Shown in pieces: positions 52,931-64,000 of a stretch of 64,000 nucleotides of DNA (within the stretch, counting starts at the first letter, position 1; every line of letters begins with the position of its first letter). Made by a program: the position numbers and the translations under genes. The stretch comes from Blasia pusilla. Taxonomy: Eukaryota; Marchantiophyta; Marchantiopsida; Blasiales. The stretch lies in NCBI GenBank assembly GCA_050084515.1, contig CM114275.1, forward strand, positions 18,228,001 through 18,292,000, in the 5' to 3' direction. Below the pieces are notes generated by a model. It was not told where the DNA came from. It did not search any database and saw nothing but the letters and a program-made list of their open reading frames with translations.

Positions 52931-53820
52931 CAACAATGAAATATCCCTCGGTGAAGTGACCTCTGGTATCCCTGGACAGCGGACATACACAACAAGTCGG
53001 GAACATGGAAGCATAACTAGGCCACATGATGGAGTGAAGCGCGCCTCGCAACATCATCAATCTCCACATACAAGAACTGTTGCACGCGTGCTCATGCTTG
53101 CAAAACAACAGCTAACCCACTGTTGATCCCTCCAAAGAGATCCAACATCCGAATACCCTCCTCTGGGATGCGCCACACAATAGGTAGGGTATCGAAGGAC
53201 GTCATCATATCACTCTCGGCTACCTTGAATTCCTTTGACCCATCACGCTCTAGTGCAAATCTCTCACTCCACGCGGTCTGCACATGCTCAATGGCTAAGC
53301 GTCGAAGCTTCTCAATCGAGCCCCAAAGCGGCAGCTCTCCTCCACGGAGTGATACAGAAACCATGACAATAATGAATTCAAAATATCCCTCGGTAGGGAA
53401 CTCTGGTATCCTTGGATAGCGGACATAGACAAAAAGTTGAGAAAATGGAGGCATAATTGCGCCACATGGTGAAGTGAAGCGCACCTTGCAACATCATTAA
53501 TCTCCATATATAGGTAATGTTGCACGCATACTCAAGCATGCAAAACAAGAGCTAAACCAGTGCTAATCCCACCAAAGAGATCTAGCACCCTAATACCCTC
53601 CTCTAGAATGCACCACACAATCAGGATGGTGTCCAAAGGGGTCATAGTAGCACTCACGACTACCTCGGGTCCCTTTGACCCGACACGCTTTGGTGCAAAC
53701 GCCTCACTCCTCACGTTTTGCACATGCTCAATGGCCAAACGTCGAAGCTCCTCACTCTAGCGTCAAAGAGGTGCCCCAAAGCGGCACCTCTCCTCCACGG
53801 ACTCATGCGGCAACCATGAC
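52931..53820 (-). repeat. Tandem duplication of the DNMT motif I segment
   Basis: Two units of about 441 bp, each beginning on the plus strand with AAATATCCCTCGG or a close variant. Each encodes, on the minus strand, the linker and motif I: IRMLDLFGGINSGLAVVLQA (frame 53484-53092) and IRVLDLFGGISTGLALVLHA (frame 53738-53532). The units have diverged clearly, so the duplication is not recent. Confidence 0.75.
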
Positions 53821-53885
53821 ACTCCTCTCCATAGAAATGTCAGGAACGGGAGTGTCCTCTACATGGACCCGTCCCTAAATCAAAT

Positions 53886-54997
53886 CACTAGGCCAAGTGA
53901 TGGCGTTGCTAAATGTTGCTAAGATCATCATCTCTCTTGGTAATCGTTGAATCAAATGGATAATGAGCTAAGGCACCCATCATCTGACTGCCATCTTGGT
54001 CTGTAGGACGTTGGCTTCTCCTAGTAATCCAAGGAAAACACCATCGGGTACATTACTGCTCCACCAACCAAGACGTTATAGGACTCTATATCAGTCACTA
54101 TCGCCTTGGCTCGCACCACGAACTCATCTGGAGGATGTCCCAAAAGAATCCTCACCACAACCTCCTGTCAGGTGATATACTATGTGGTACTCGCTCCACC
54201 CAAGGATGTATGTATCCGGAATGGACAACGCTCCACATTGGCCCTCGTAAGGTCCAAACCTCTGAATGCCGCTTTCCCCAACATTAGGGGCTCCGCTCCT
54301 GAATCCAACAAGACGCACTACGGACTAAAAGCCCTATCTCCTAGACTTACCAACTAGAAGACCTCTCCCCGGTTATCAAAAAAAACAACACTAGGAGAAG
54401 CCATGGCACGCTCTATCGTGGGTCTAGCGGGCATCTCCGCCACTAGGCCAAGTGATGGCGCTGCTAAATGTTGCTTATGTCGCCATCTCTCATGGCCAGC
54501 GCTCGATCACTGCACCTGTGAATCAAATGGGTAATGAGCTAAGGCTTCCATCACCTGACTTCCATCCTGGTTGGTAGGAGGTTGACTCCTCCCAATAATC
54601 CAAGGAAAATCCCATCGAGTACAACACTGCTCCACCAACCAAGACATCGTAGGACTGTGGATGAGTCACTATCGCCTTGGCTTGCACCATTGACTCATCT
54701 GTAGGATGTCCTTGGCGAATCCTCACCATGACCTCCTGTTGGGTGATATATTCTGTGGTACTCGCTCAACCTAAGGATGTATGTATCCGGAATGGACAAC
54801 GCTCCACATCGGCTCTCGTCAAGCCCAATCCTCTTAATGTCGCTTTCCCTAACATGAGGGGTTGCGCTCTTGAATCTAACAAGACGCGTTGTGGACTAAA
54901 AGCTATACCTCATGGATGCACCAACTGGAAGACCTCTCCCCGGTTATCTAGCAAAAAAACACTAGGAGAAGCCATGGCACGCTCTATCGCGGATCTA
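53886..54997 (-). repeat. Tandem duplication of the protease segment
   Basis: Two units of about 556 bp, both starting CACTAGGCCAAGTGATGGCG or a close variant on the plus strand (53886 and 54442). Each encodes the protease core on the minus strand (PLMLGKATLRGLGLTRADVE type; YDVLVGGAVLY). Confidence 0.75.
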
Positions 54998-55784
54998 GGG
55001 GGAATCTCCGCCATCCTAGGAGCAGCAGCCTGCCATGAATATGATGTGGACGGCCCGAGCATAAGCTCCAAGGGCAGGTCCATCACCTCCTCTGCAATCA
55101 CCTCTAAACGTGACGGAGGAACTCCAACTCCACACTCGAAGAGCATAGCGGCCAGGTGGAAAACCTTGGCGGATGTAGCTCTCAACGTCATAACATCGGA
55201 AGCAAAAAATAAAGGAGTGTGAGACACAACAATGGCCGCCCCCAAAAATGTGCTTGCCACATGGTCCTCATGAGCATGAATGATAGGAGTCGTCGTACTC
55301 GCTTCTCCCATTGCCCTCCGTGCCTACACACCAACAACATCACCAACTTTTTGAGAACTCTGCGATGAGGTCCTCATTGCCTCGGACAACGTGAAGGACT
55401 GAGGAAGCCTCTTCTATTTCCTAGCTTCCCCTTGATGTGGATCCAACTTTGCAGCTGCTCCACACGTAACAAGTACAACGGCCTCCATCTGGGCAACCCC
55501 GCACATCCAACCAGAATCCTCCATATCTCTGGAGGCTCCATAAGACGTCGATGCCACGGATCCGGTATCAAGTAACCTCAATGCCATAGCGGCAATCTAC
55601 TGCTGTAGCTGTTGTATCTGAGCAGCCATACCACCCTCATGCCCGCAGTCTCCCTCGAGGTGTCTAAGTGGTGGGACTCTACCTCCTCCATGGGCAACTC
55701 CATCATCCCCTTGGGCGAATCCAACTCCTTGTCCCCCAACGAGACCACCTGGTGCACGACCTCTAGGCCCACCTGGACGGACAA
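54910..55784 (-). pseudogene. gag C-terminus to protease linker (copy F/M)
   Basis: Frames 55784-55578 (VHQVVSLGDKELDSPKGMME, in a non-gag frame of the Gly-rich part) and 55311-54910 (MGEASTTTPIIHAHEDHVAS, FLLDNRGEVFQLVHP). The latter equals the linker in copies B (4279-4467) and G (52717 onward) and leads into the protease. Confidence 0.55.
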
Positions 55785-55819
55785 CTCGCTTTGGTGCCCT
55801 CTCTAGCCCTCGGTCTAAA

Positions 55820-56520
55820 CGTAACTCAGGGTGTAAGCTGAAACACTTGGCGTGTGTGTGACCGTACCTCTGACAATAGTCACACTGATAACCTCATGGT
55901 GCAGCACCATCTCTTCCTCCATGTTGAGGCACGCGACCATGATCTTGATGAGTGCAATCGCACTGATGATGGGCTCCACCATATGACTAACAAGTAATCG
56001 TAGACAGCAACTGTTGAGCCGCGTATGCAGGCGCAGGTCTTTGTGGCACGGCCTCCCGGTATCCTCCTTGAGATCGTGGTGCTAGAGACCTATCTTAGAA
56101 TCCATGTTGTTGCACTGGTGGTGCAGGCAATCGTGACTGCTCTTGCCCAGAACCCATGGTGGCTACACTCTCCTCTGCCATGTTGCGCTCAATGTTCTTG
56201 GCGGTCCTAAAAACATCTCTCAATGTAGGGGAGATATTCATAAGAAGCACCCCCTCTCGCATACGTGTCCGTAGGGTCCGGTCCAACATCGTGTACCATG
56301 ACTGGATAGCCTAAGCCTTTGTCACCCCTGAGTGACGTTAATCAATCGGCGCAAGCGGGTGTAGGCCTCACACAAACTCTCACCTGGGCGCATGTGGAAG
56401 TTGTGGATGCTCCGTAACTTCTTTGTCCGTACCCCTTGGTAGCTCACCCTCAACTTAGGGAAGAACTCAACCACGGGGTTGAACCTAGGACGAACTCGAC
56501 TGGACGATGCAACTACTACA
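55820..56520 (-). pseudogene. gag middle part with zinc knuckle (copy F/M)
   Basis: Frame 56289-56095 reads MLDRTLRTRMREGVLLMNIS, PTLRDVFRTAKNIERNMAEE, SVATMGSGQEQSRLP. Downstream a knuckle CDYCQRYGHTHAKCFSLHPE with all four ligands (CX2CX4HX4C) lies at about 55890-55830. The knuckle binds element RNA. Confidence 0.65.
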
Positions 56521-56543
56521 ACATCATTGGTGGAGGAACCCTC

Positions 56544-56933
56544 TCATGACTCTTCCTCCTCATTGGGAAACGGCTCAGTCAATGACACATAGTGTGGGTC
56601 ATAGTAGAGTCGCCATGCCTCAATCTCCTGGGCATATATGTGGGAGAACTCATGGTAATCCTCCATAGGTGGCTCCTCTAAATGCTGGAACATTCTGTTC
56701 CATGCTGTAAACGGGTTGAACTCTCTGGAGTTCCTAGCCGGTTGTAAGTCACACCAACTCCTAAACTCCGCAATGAAGTCTTGTAACTCTATAGTGCCTA
56801 TAACACCCGAAAACCTACGTGGTCCTCTACCCCGGTGGTCCATATCGTATACCCAACTGGTAGGACCACTCAATGTGTGGGGTGGATCACTACCACACTC
56901 CTCCACACTCTCCCCCTCGTCTAAAGATGACAC
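56544..56933 (-). pseudogene. gag N-terminal part (copy F)
   Basis: 130-codon frame beginning MSSLDEGESVEECGSDPPH, very similar to copy A (1968-1408), with GTIELQDFIAEFRSWC, EFNPFTAWNRMFQHLEEPPM and EIEAWRLYYDPHYVS. It breaks just after an acidic EEEES tail. Confidence 0.75.
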
Positions 56934-59533
56934 AGAAGAAGATCGAGGTGGTCTCTCATGTGGAGACTCTCAAACCTCGCACCACTCCGGGTAAACCCTC
57001 TAGAGCTACTCTCACGCCCACCACCTCGCCTCTCAAAGTCCCAAAAGGACGCCGTGAGGACCCTCGTGCCCCTCTCACACAATCACTCTCAATCTCGTGA
57101 GTAATCACTCAATCAATCAATCCAACATGTGGCACTCAATCTACACTCTCTCATTGAGACGTGTGCTGTGCGGCAACAAGCGGCGTGGTACGGCAAATAG
57201 ACTACTGTCCTATCATCTCATCGACAGGACATACCCTCGACACTAGACATCCCACACATGTCTATTTCCCCTAAACCCATACATCAATGATGCTCTCACC
57301 ATCACCACGAAACCCAATATCCCACATAACTTCCAAATACACGGAAATCCCTAACACATATAGGGCAAAAGACCAGAATGGGTAACTTGACAACAAGTGT
57401 CAATGTCGCGCCTCAGCAATTGAAAAACCTCAACCCCAACTTGGTCGTGAAGAAAATTCCTCCAAGCAGCAAGTCGTACTCCTCTGGTACTGACGATGCC
57501 CAAATCTCCTCGATGTGTGGTATTGGTCTACGGTACGGTGCGGCACTCGTGACACCAAACGCCTACAAACAACACGACACTCGGTAATAGGGTGCGGTAC
57601 TCAGCGGCATTTCCTCCTTAACAAAAATACATGCTCTGCTCTCCAATGATGGTGCGGCTCGGCTATCGAAACGGTGCGGTGTGGCCACAAGCGCACATCG
57701 CGGCAATCGACGGCGCGTTACGGCTACGGCGTCATGATATGGTACTCGATCATCCTTGAGCGGCTACAAATCACGGCATAACAAAGCAGATGGAACACTA
57801 CGACCCCATCAATCCAAAAATGTAAACGGCCAGGCGCGAACATAGGCAGCCGCGCCGGTCTAGGACAGAGATTCAGACGCCCAACTCTACGGGTGGCAGT
57901 AATGCATGGTCGGACGGAACAACGCACGGCTGCACGGTAGTATTTTGTGGGCACTAGGAAGTCCCACAACCGGTTAGCAGTCCTGAAGCGTCCACAGACC
58001 ACACAACATACAACGGCGGTAGCAAGTGCACAGCCGGTTTGCACATCTACGCGACAGTCGGTTAGGACATGGAAGGACACAAGTTGTCCCCTGCCAAATT
58101 TTTAAATAAATTTTTTTTAACTAGAATAACTTCCCGGGAAAATTGGATCTCCACTATCTTTCCTTACTTGATAGCCCCCCTCATGACAGGTCTGCAAATT
58201 GAATGCCTTACCACAAATCCCTCCTAAGATTGAGGATCAACATCCCCCAAAAATAGGATCTACTCACCCTACCTCCAAATAGATGAATTCACTTGTCCTA
58301 TCCACCAGTAAACTGATTTTTTTTTCTACCACTCAAGAAATTATTTCTACCCAAAATTTTTGAAATTTCACTCATACATTGAAATAGTGGCTATGGCAGC
58401 CCACAAAAGATGTTGTAGCTTCATGCTCAAACTCCCGAATCATGCACCATTTCTTCTCTACATGCACAACTTCCTGATCTATGAGCTCATCAAATTTATT
58501 TTTCCACTTGATCTTCCACCAAAAACTAAGGAGAACTGTCATGCAGCCCAACGTTTCTTTCTCCTACACAAAAATTGGTAGCGCTTCCGCTCTGATTTCT
58601 CCCAATGAAAATGTAAAACTTGTCATAAAATAAACCAGCAAGCTACACGGTACTCCCGAGAGCACTAGCATGGAGCAATCCGCCCCCATACTCAATTCCT
58701 ATCGAAAATTGGGCAGCGCTTCGGCGTGCCACTCTCATGTACGAAAATCAGCAATGCAAAATAGCAAACTACATGGCTCCTGCCCCTATGAGCACTCCCA
58801 TGAGCAATGAAGAGAGAACACGGTCCCCCAACGTGCAAAACCAACGAGCGACCAACAAGCTCCCCCATGAAGCTCTCTCACTCACTCATTCTCTCTTTAT
58901 ATTGCGATCCAATCTCTCTCAACACCATAGCTCTCAAATGTGTGCACTCTCACATCTCTTTCTCAATGTCCAACCAAACCCACTCTCCTATTGAGAGGCT
59001 TGGGTTATACTCACAATGCAAGGGATTATAGCTCCGCCTCCTCCTGCCAAGAAGTTCAATAAAGAGAGAATGAGCTCTCAAGCTCTCTCTCCTTGAGGTA
59101 TACCCCCTTCACTCTCCCAAGCTCTCTCCTCGGTAACCTATGCTCGCAGGTCACCTCCTTGGCTCTTGGCCTGCTGTAGCGGGTCAAGGGCCACTTCCTA
59201 AAATGGAAAGTCAACTCTACCTAACATAGAAATATACCCAAAATAGTTAGTTTTCTATATGGTTCCAAATGATCCGAAACAAAGGGGAAACCTGCTCTCT
59301 CAAATTTCCCGGGACCTTAGCAGGTCATCCTCGACCTCCTGAGCATGTCCTCCTCTACTCGCCAAAGCGCTCTACCAGATCTCTATGATCTATCCTAAAA
59401 AGTCGTGATAGCTCTCTTAGGTTAACCAAGGCCTTAGTAGGTTATCTTCGACCTCTAGAGGTTGTCCTCCCATCTCCTCGAAAGCATCTTATGGATACTC
59501 ATCGATCCCTACTAAACGACGCGACACAAATGC
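56934..59533 (-). repeat. 5' leader/terminal region of copy F
   Basis: Matches 1969-4187 in order. At its far end two diverged units of about 115 bp (about 59295-59410 and 59411-59533) share GCTCTCT...CCTTAG.AGGT and repeat the start of the element. It holds no coding segment. Confidence 0.5.
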
Positions 59534-60480
59534 CATCCTCTCTAGCATCCATCGCAAACTATGCAAGTTGAATCACTAAGGAAGGCTATATTAGACAAAC
59601 AGATTTGCGGTTCCCAAATAACTTCATTCAAGGGATATCCCTTCCAAATATCAAACGACTTCATGACAATCTTGTCGATAGGTATGAGGTGAGGCATAGG
59701 GACTAATGATAGGTTCGTACTAGTTCATTTTAGTGTCAAGTTCTTTGAATCCTCAATCCATTATGTGTTGAAGTTTTCAAGTCCTTTTTCCCAATATTCC
59801 TAAAACGTTTCATATACATTTAAAATAGAATCTATGGCAATCTGATCTAATTTGGCAATTTTCTTTCTTCCAAATCTATATTATAAAAAGAAGACGGGGT
59901 TTGAGAACCCGTCCTAAATTTTGGGTCTTAGCCTTACGACACGTGGAGGGCCGACACGTGAGGGGGGGAGGGGTATTAAGTAGTCAGGCTTCACGGGTAG
60001 GGAGGGGACATTCAAGTAATGAACCTGTTTGAATTTTATTATTTAAACCACACTAGATGGGTAGAAATATTCCAAGTAGAAAAAATCAGAAGGATTTGAA
60101 AAAAATCGTTTTTTTTATTAAGTATTAATATTTTATTCAATATTATAATGGGAGATTATAAATATTAGTAAAATGGAATAATTTGGAGTAAATTTGTGTA
60201 GAATTTTTGTCTTAATTCACATGTGATGGATAGGGAAAATTTTATGGAAGGTTGAAACTATTTAGAGGATTGGGATATAATTCAAATTTGAATGGAATAC
60301 TATAATTACTTAAAAGAGAGAAATTCTATTATACTTCTAATATTTTAGAAAATAATAATTATATTTTAAATTATTGATGTGATTATTTTTAAATTGATTG
60401 TACTAATTCACACATGATATTATAGTAAAGGAAAATCATTTAATTAAATAAAAAGGTAGATCTTTCGTATGGACACCTTA
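59534..60480. other. AT-rich intergenic DNA
   Basis: No gene. Two Helitron-like starts are possible: ATCTATATTATAAAAAG at about 59874 and ATCTATATTGTTAAAAG at about 60484. A short inverted repeat (GACGGGGTTTGAGAACCCGTC) lies at about 59896-59916. These are suggestive only. Confidence 0.3.
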
Positions 60481-61875
60481 TTAATCTATATTGTTAAAAG
60501 AGTCTACGACTTCCTTCACCACCAACGTCCGGGGAGAACCGGCGTTACGTGTTGAGCTGGCCGGTAGAATTTGAGAATTGCCGAATCAGGTCGTGAGTTT
60601 CCGGCCAAAAACCGAGGGCTCAGGGAGGTTGTCCTTTGTATTCGTATCTGTTTAGCCGGCTGGAATGAAGAAAACTTTGAAAATTGCCGCTCGGGTTTGT
60701 AGAGACCGGAAATGTACCGGTTGTCACGAAAAAACTCCCCGGACCCTGTTCACCACACATATGCATTTTAGGTCTTTCTTGTGATGACATGTGGCGGATT
60801 TAACCAGGGGGACAGTTCCAACCCGGGCACCGGCTAGTTACGAAATAAAAGAATACGATCTCTCGACATTCTGCAGATTTAGGTTTCGAGGAGCGCCTCA
60901 AAATGTATTATCATTCGCTAAGAAAACCTCTCGACACGGTCCGAGACGGAGGAACACACGTTCTGGCGGAGGGAAAAACCCGTAACGTCCCAGGCCGCCA
61001 TAAATAGGGCAGATATACTACGAGGGCGAAGGAGAAGCCCCGTGAAGACAGTGATCCTCGGATGGTTCATCCTCACTGTTCCACTGTAATTGGTGGTTGA
61101 AGTCGTATAAGAGGTACACTGCACTTTATAACCACTCGCGTCAACCTGATCACGGGTAACGCCTTACCAGCCAATCGTCGCTGTGCCGGCTCTCTATCCC
61201 GGAACCGCGAAAGGTCGATCTGACTTCGAGGAGCATCTCCAACCGTGAGTCGCGATGCGCGCGCCCGAAATCGCGAGTCCGCAACAGCTCCGGGCCCTGT
61301 AGTCTAGATCCATGCCAGCCTCAAAACCCTAATACCGAAAGGTGCTTGCGGCGCTCTGAAGCTTTCGACACATTCTGGAACCCTCCGGTCTTTCTCCCGC
61401 CCATGGGACATGGACATGGTCATGGATGGCATGGCATCCATTATGACCTTCTGAGGAAGTCCTCTACTCGCTAGAAAGTACTTTGCTCTCTAGAATGTGC
61501 TTTGTCGACTAGCGGAAAGAGTGCGGACCAGAGCCGAGAACTTTGTCCTGACTTGAAGTTCCAGACGTGAGAAGTTAAGGGATGGTAACTCTTATGGGGT
61601 CCGATGGCATGGCTTGGATTCTAGATACGTCTGGAAAGCGCGGTCATCAATTCTGGGCCGTTCGATCCCCGCATCGCTGGCTGTCGATCGAATTACAAAA
61701 CCCCTTGTTTCTGCTCTTCAGCGCTCAGTTTGCTTTCAAATGTTCGCGTTCTGCTCCAGTTGATCGTCTTTACTCCTAAAATCCTGCCCAATTTTCTTCC
61801 TGCGCCTCGGCAGTTCGTTGGAACCAATCTTCTGGTGTTGGCGTGAGGGTCTATTGTTATCGGATCGCATCGGGT
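60481..61875 (+). other. Upstream and 5' UTR region of HSP90
   Basis: Higher GC than the DNA to its left, with no repeats recognised and no convincing protein frame. ATAAATAG at about 61001 is the best TATA-like word but lies about 870 bp from the start codon. A heat-shock-element core lies at 61373-61380. An intron in the 5' UTR is possible. Confidence 0.4.
61373..61380 (+). promoter_or_regulatory. Heat-shock-element core
   Basis: TTCTGGAA (TTCnnGAA), the core bound by heat-shock factors, about 500 bp before the HSP90 start codon. Further AGAA and TTC half-units occur at 61479-61570. Consistent with heat induction; motif evidence only. Confidence 0.45.
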
Positions 61876-64000
61876 ATGGCGTCTGGCGCTGACGTTCCAA
61901 TGGAGGGGGATGTCGAGACGTTCGCTTTCCAGGCGGAGATCAATCAGTTGCTGAGTCTGATCATCAACACATTTTACAGCAACAAGGAAATTTTCCTTCG
62001 GGAGTTGATTAGTAATGCATCCGATGTGAGTGCAGCCTACACGTTCTTTGTTTGGAGGGGCTTCTGAACTAGTTTTTGTGGGTTTCTAATGCGGCCTGTC
62101 ACGTAAGGAATCAGTGCATCAAGATGTCGATGGTGTGCATGGAAATACGCGGTTGTGCCATATCTGAAAGCAATTTTAGGCCTGTCTGGTCACTGTCGAG
62201 TGATCTCTCTTCGTGGTCTTTGTAATCATTGGAAACCTAACGAGATTCTCCTTACAGGCTTTGGACAAAATCCGGTTCGAGAGCCTCACGGACAAGAGCA
62301 AGCTGGATGGACAGCCGGAGCTTTTCATCCACATCATCCCCGACAAGGCGTCTAACACTCTGACGATTATCGACAGCGGTATCGGCATGACCAAAGCAGG
62401 TACGTGTCTTCTGTTATCTTTACTTCCCTGCTGCTTCTCCGGTCATTGGAGGTACAGTCAATATCTCTTTATCTCTCTATCCCGGTCTCATATTGGTTGG
62501 TTCCTTCGACAGGCTTGGTCAACAATTTGGGAACTATCGCCCGATCTGGAACTAAAGAGTTCATGGAAGCTCTATCCGCCGGTGCCGATGTTAGCATGAT
62601 CGGTCAGTTTGGTGTTGGATTTTACAGCGCATACTTGGTTGCGGAGAAGGTTGTGGTGACATCCAAGCACAACGACGATGAACAACATGTGTGGGAATCG
62701 CAGGCTGGGGGCTCTTTCACTGTCACTAAGGACACCTCAGGGGCTCCTCTCGGCCGTGGTACTAAGATCGTTCTGTACTTGAAGGAAGATCAGGTAAATG
62801 TTTGCAGTAGGGTTTTGTGGAGTATGTCTCCAACATTTTCTGTACTCTTTGTGTCCGAGCTTTCGTCATGTAGCAGAAAGAAAGCAGCGGGAGCTTCTGG
62901 TGTTAGTGAATAGTACGCTCTGCGGCTTGGGGTTGTGACAGCGTACTGATCATCGCTCTATGATGTCCAGCTTGAGTATTTGGAGGAGAAACGGCTGAAG
63001 GACTTAATAAAGAAGCATTCGGAGTTCATCAGTTATCCAATCTCTCTGTGGATAGAGAAAACTGCAGAAAAGGAAGTGTCTGACGACGAGGAGGAAGACA
63101 AAGCTGACGAGGAAGGCAAGATTGAAGAAGTTGACGAGGAGAAGGAGAAAAAGAAGAAGAAGATCAAGGAAGTGTCCCATGAGTGGAGTCTAGTAAACAA
63201 GCAGAAACCTATTTGGATGAGGAAGCCCGAGGATATTAGCAAGGATGAATACGCTGCCTTTTACAAGAGCCTTACCAACGATTGGGAGGAGCACTTGGCG
63301 GTAAAGCACTTCTCAGTGGAAGGACAGTTGGAGTTTAAGGCAGTCATTTATGTTCCCAAGAGGGCACCTTTCGATCTCTTCGACACCAGGAAGAAGTTGA
63401 ACAACATCAAGCTCTACGTCAGGCGCGTGTTCATCATGGATAACTGCGAGGAGCTCATCCCAGAGTACCTGGGCTTCGTCAAAGGTGTAGTCGACTCTGA
63501 AGACTTGCCTCTCAACATATCTCGGGAGACACTTCAACAGAATAAAATCCTGAAGGTGATAAGAAAAAATCTTGTGAAGAAGTGCCTAGAAATGTTTACT
63601 GAAATCGCAGAGAACAAGGAGGATTACGACAAGTTCTACGAGACTTTCTCGAAGAACTTGAAGTTGGGTATCCACGAAGATAGCACGAATAGAAGCAAAT
63701 TGTCAGAGCTATTGAGATATTACTCTACCAAGAGTGGCAGTGAGTTGACCAGTTTAAAGGACTATGTCACTCGTATGAAAGAGGGTCAGAAGGATATTTA
63801 TTATATTTCTGGTGAGAGTAAGAAGGCTGTAGAGAATTCCCCATTCTTAGAGAAGTTGAAGAAGAAGGGATATGAAGTTTTGTTCATGATCGACGCCATC
63901 GATGAGTATGCCGTCGGACAGTTGAAGGAGTATGATGGACACAAGCTCGTGTCTGCAACCAAGGAGGGTTTGAAACTAGAGGAAACGGAGGACGAGAAGA
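61876..64000 (+). CDS. HSP90: Cytosolic HSP90 chaperone, partial at the window edge
   Basis: ATP-dependent chaperone of the cytosol that folds kinases and receptors as a dimer. Exons by splice sites and frame: 61876-62025, 62258-62399, 62513-62793 and 62971 to beyond 64000. Introns begin GT and end AG. The start [20 protein letters not shown] is chosen over the in-frame ATG at 61843 because known HSP90s begin close to [17 protein letters not shown] ATPase motifs are present: ELISNASD (exon 1), DSGIGMTK (exon 2) and [11 protein letters not shown] (exon 3). An acidic/lysine-rich linker lies at about 63070-63165, then the middle domain ([36 protein letters not shown]). About 535 of an expected 700 residues are inside. 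Exon 2/3 joining gives MTKAGLV where the usual residue is Asp (ADLV). No stops or frameshifts; the only clearly functional gene here. Confidence 0.95.

Larger units (their letters stand above)
52931..59533 (-). mobile_element. Copy F/M: 5' part of a DNMT-PHD element with internal duplications
   Basis: Minus strand, from leader (59533, beginning TGTCGCGTC) through gag (56933 down), zinc knuckle (about 55890-55830), linker, protease region present twice (about 55000-54442 and 54441-53886), DNMT motif I region present twice (53820-53379 and 53378-52931). It then ends inside the methyltransferase, head to head with copy G. No RT or later domains. Confidence 0.7.

Noticed and set aside
60791-60985. 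Small gene (64 codons) upstream of HSP90
   Set aside because: No recognisable domain and arginine-rich composition as expected from GC-rich non-coding DNA. The frame overlapping it on the other strand is no better.
61000-61140. A small nuclear RNA gene (ATAAATAG followed by a structured-looking stretch)
   Set aside because: No plant upstream sequence element and no match to U-RNA starts that I know.

Overview
The window is nuclear DNA of a green plant, most likely a seed-free land plant or a close streptophyte relative. I infer this from an intron-containing cytosolic HSP90 gene at the right edge (61876 to beyond 64000) and from about 60 kb of nested plant-type transposons. There is no operon layout. 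No tRNA, rRNA or organelle gene was recognised. I cannot name the species.

The dominant resident is an unusual Ty3/gypsy LTR-retrotransposon family, called here the DNMT-PHD family, present in at least nine broken copies on both strands. Comparing copies gives the order: gag (two CCHC knuckles plus an Arg/Gly-rich tail), aspartic protease (DSGA), C5-cytosine DNA methyltransferase, reverse transcriptase (YIDD), RNase H, integrase, SH3-like tail, and a C-terminal PHD finger where chromoviruses carry a chromodomain. The element therefore appears to carry both a DNA-methylation writer and a histone-tail reader. Methyltransferase capture by retrotransposons is, from memory, reported for charophyte algae and dinoflagellates; I do not know a report of the DNMT plus PHD combination.

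Layout. 1-4187: minus-strand 5' part of copy A, holding a solo LTR (40-1308). 4188-19637: plus-strand copy B, interrupted by a second family member B' (5517-13925; longest open methyltransferase frame, but RT deleted) and a solo LTR (14659-15925). 19638-23225: minus-strand fragments H and L around a decayed chromovirus. 23226-31103: a different, DNA-transposon-like region with three arrays of 29-bp palindromic repeats, a minus-strand gene pair and a plus-strand MULE-like transposase with a SWIM-like tail. 31266-34611: copy I, with a solo LTR. 34612-39637: minus-strand chromovirus K with chromodomain and 3' LTR. 39638-41143: minus-strand copy E. 42069-49415: copy D, the only copy retaining every domain, though full of stops. 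49416-51334: AT-rich DNA with a CACTA-like end. 51335-59533: head-to-head copies G (+) and F/M (-), which form a large imperfect inverted repeat. 59534-61875: intergenic DNA and the HSP90 upstream region.

All retroelement copies look dead. Many in-frame stops are TAG where a sister copy has CAG, the pattern expected from deamination of methylated CHG sites. The only clearly functional gene is HSP90. Coordinates of decayed domains are approximate (tens of bases).
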